The position numbers and the translations under genes were made by a program. 6,662 nt of DNA from positions 1-6,662 of the forward strand of contig JAGRNC010000141.1 of assembly GCA_020440935.1 (NCBI GenBank). The letters are read 5' to 3'. The DNA is from Leptospiraceae bacterium. GTDB lineage: Bacteria; Spirochaetota; Leptospiria; Leptospirales; Leptonemataceae. Below the pieces are notes generated by a model. That model did not search any database, was not told the origin of the DNA, and worked only from the letters and a program-made list of their open reading frames with translations. Below, in pieces: positions 5,793 through 6,662 of the stretch (position 1 is the stretch's first letter; each line of letters begins with the position of its first letter).

Positions 5793-6662
5793 ATGGTCAT
5801 CGCAAGACCCATCGAAGGCAAACATCGAACCATAAAGAACCGAATCAACATCGCGCTTTTCGCTTTGTTTCTGGTATTGCCCTTTATCCGACTGAACGGA
5901 CATCCGTTTGTGCTTCTGGACATACCCAATCGACAATTTCATGTATTTGGCCTCACCATCTGGCCGCAAGAATTGTACTTTTTACATATCATATTGCTGA
6001 CCATGGGCTTTATGCTGCTCTTCTTTACGGCGCTCTTTGGCCGAATCTGGTGCGGCTACGCTTGTCCTCAGACCATCTTTACCGAGGCATACAACTGGGT
6101 GGGAAAACTGGTAGGCGGTAGTTCTTACGGAAAGCCTACAATGAAGAAACGTCACTGGGCGCGGGTGATTCCGGCCTGGGTGGCTCTTTCCTTCTTCTTT
6201 TCTTTCATCTTTACGGCTTACTTTGTTCCGTACGAAAGCATGGCTTCGGACTTGTTTCAGGGCAAGATTTTTGCATTCGCAGATTCCTACCGTCCCGCCG
6301 CCTGGTTTATCTTTTTGATGGCTTCCACCGGCGTAGCGTTCTTTAACATGATCTACTTCCGGGAAAACCTCTGTAAGTATGCATGCCCCTACGGACGATT
6401 CCAGGCAGCGCTCATCGATCAACATTCTCCGATTGTGATGTACGATAAGGGCCGCGGCGAACCACGTCGCGAAAAGGGACAGAAAGTGGGAGCGCATGGC
6501 GGCGATTGCATCGATTGCCATTTGTGCGTTCAAGTATGTCCCACCGGCATCGATATTCGCGACGGACTACAAATCGGTTGTCTTTCCTGCGGGCTTTGCG
6601 TGGATGCATGCACCAGCGTGCTCACCAAATTTGACAAGCCGACGCTCATCGAATATAACACT
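5793..6662 (+). CDS. ccoG: cbb3 oxidase assembly protein CcoG (FixG-like, membrane ferredoxin), partial, C-terminus beyond right edge
   Basis: CcoG is an inner-membrane Fe-S protein needed for cbb3 maturation, described in the family as a Cu(II) reductase that helps copper reach CcoN. From the ATG at 5793 (AGGGAGGA at 5781-5788 just upstream) 290 codons are open to the window edge. Four membrane segments are visible (about 18-34, 62-83, 124-146, 168-187). Two CXXXCP motifs sit next to them: Cys87/Cys91 in WCGYACPQT and Cys194/Cys198 in CKYACPYGRFQ. A double 4Fe-4S ferredoxin domain follows, with Cys239, 242, 245, 249 and Cys263, 266, 269, 273. Family members are about 450-480 residues, so the last membrane span and the C-terminal Ig-like domain lie outside the window. 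In many genomes ccoG is followed by ccoHIS, so these may lie just downstream. No motif is missing in the visible part. Confidence 0.96.
   Translation, partial: MVIARPIEGKHRTIKNRINIALFALFLVLPFIRLNGHPFVLLDIPNRQFHVFGLTIWPQELYFLHIILLTMGFMLLFFTALFGRIWCGYACPQTIFTEAYNWVGKLVGGSSYGKPTMKKRHWARVIPAWVALSFFFSFIFTAYFVPYESMASDLFQGKIFAFADSYRPAAWFIFLMASTGVAFFNMIYFRENLCKYACPYGRFQAALIDQHSPIVMYDKGRGEPRREKGQKVGAHGGDCIDCHLCVQVCPTGIDIRDGLQIGCLSCGLCVDACTSVLTKFDKPTLIEYNT

Noticed and set aside
5982..6533. Minus-strand open frame of about 183 codons
   Set aside because: It is antisense to ccoG, whose cysteine motifs and membrane segments are clearly coding on the plus strand.
1..6662. CRISPR arrays, tRNA/rRNA genes, insertion sequences or phage genes
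   Set aside because: I saw no regularly spaced repeats, transposase motifs or tRNA-like folds. The window is almost fully occupied by the genes listed, with only two short spacers.

Overview
The window comes from a bacterium with c-type cytochromes and an inner membrane facing a periplasm, most likely Gram-negative. By eye, base composition is balanced (about half G+C). No rRNA or other phylogenetic marker is present, so the phylum cannot be fixed. A Leptospirales-like spirochaete would be my first, low-confidence guess, because basic Lys/Ser-rich tails and this kind of oxidase cluster would fit there.

Layout: two divergent transcription units flank a spacer of about 200 bp. To the left, on the minus strand, lies an ABC exporter/extractor pair of the YbbA/YbbP (LolD/FtsX-MacB-like) type. 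The ATPase gene (1611-2423) overlaps the start of a large permease gene (1-1614) by 4 bp, and the permease runs off the left edge with 538 codons visible. To the right, on the plus strand, is a tightly packed cbb3-type cytochrome c oxidase operon: ccoN (2627-4081), ccoO (4098-4946), ccoQ (4936-5136) and ccoP (5136-5687). A strong intrinsic terminator (5733-5763) follows, and then ccoG (5793 to the right edge, 290 codons visible), an oxidase assembly factor.

How the genes work together: CcoN is the heme-copper catalytic subunit. CcoO and CcoP are membrane-anchored cytochromes c that feed it electrons, CcoQ is a small stabilising subunit, and CcoG is a ferredoxin-like membrane protein that supports copper delivery to the CcoN active site. 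Together they form a high-affinity terminal oxidase for respiration at low oxygen. All CcoN metal ligands and the active-site Tyr are present, so the enzyme looks functional.

Most of the content is recognisable. The departures from the textbook pattern are a CcoP with one heme-binding motif instead of the usual two, a CcoO with a C-terminal insertion carrying two extra Cys, a histone-H1-like basic tail on the ABC ATPase, and a terminator placed between ccoP and ccoG with a possible promoter upstream of it. I did not find a wholly new system.
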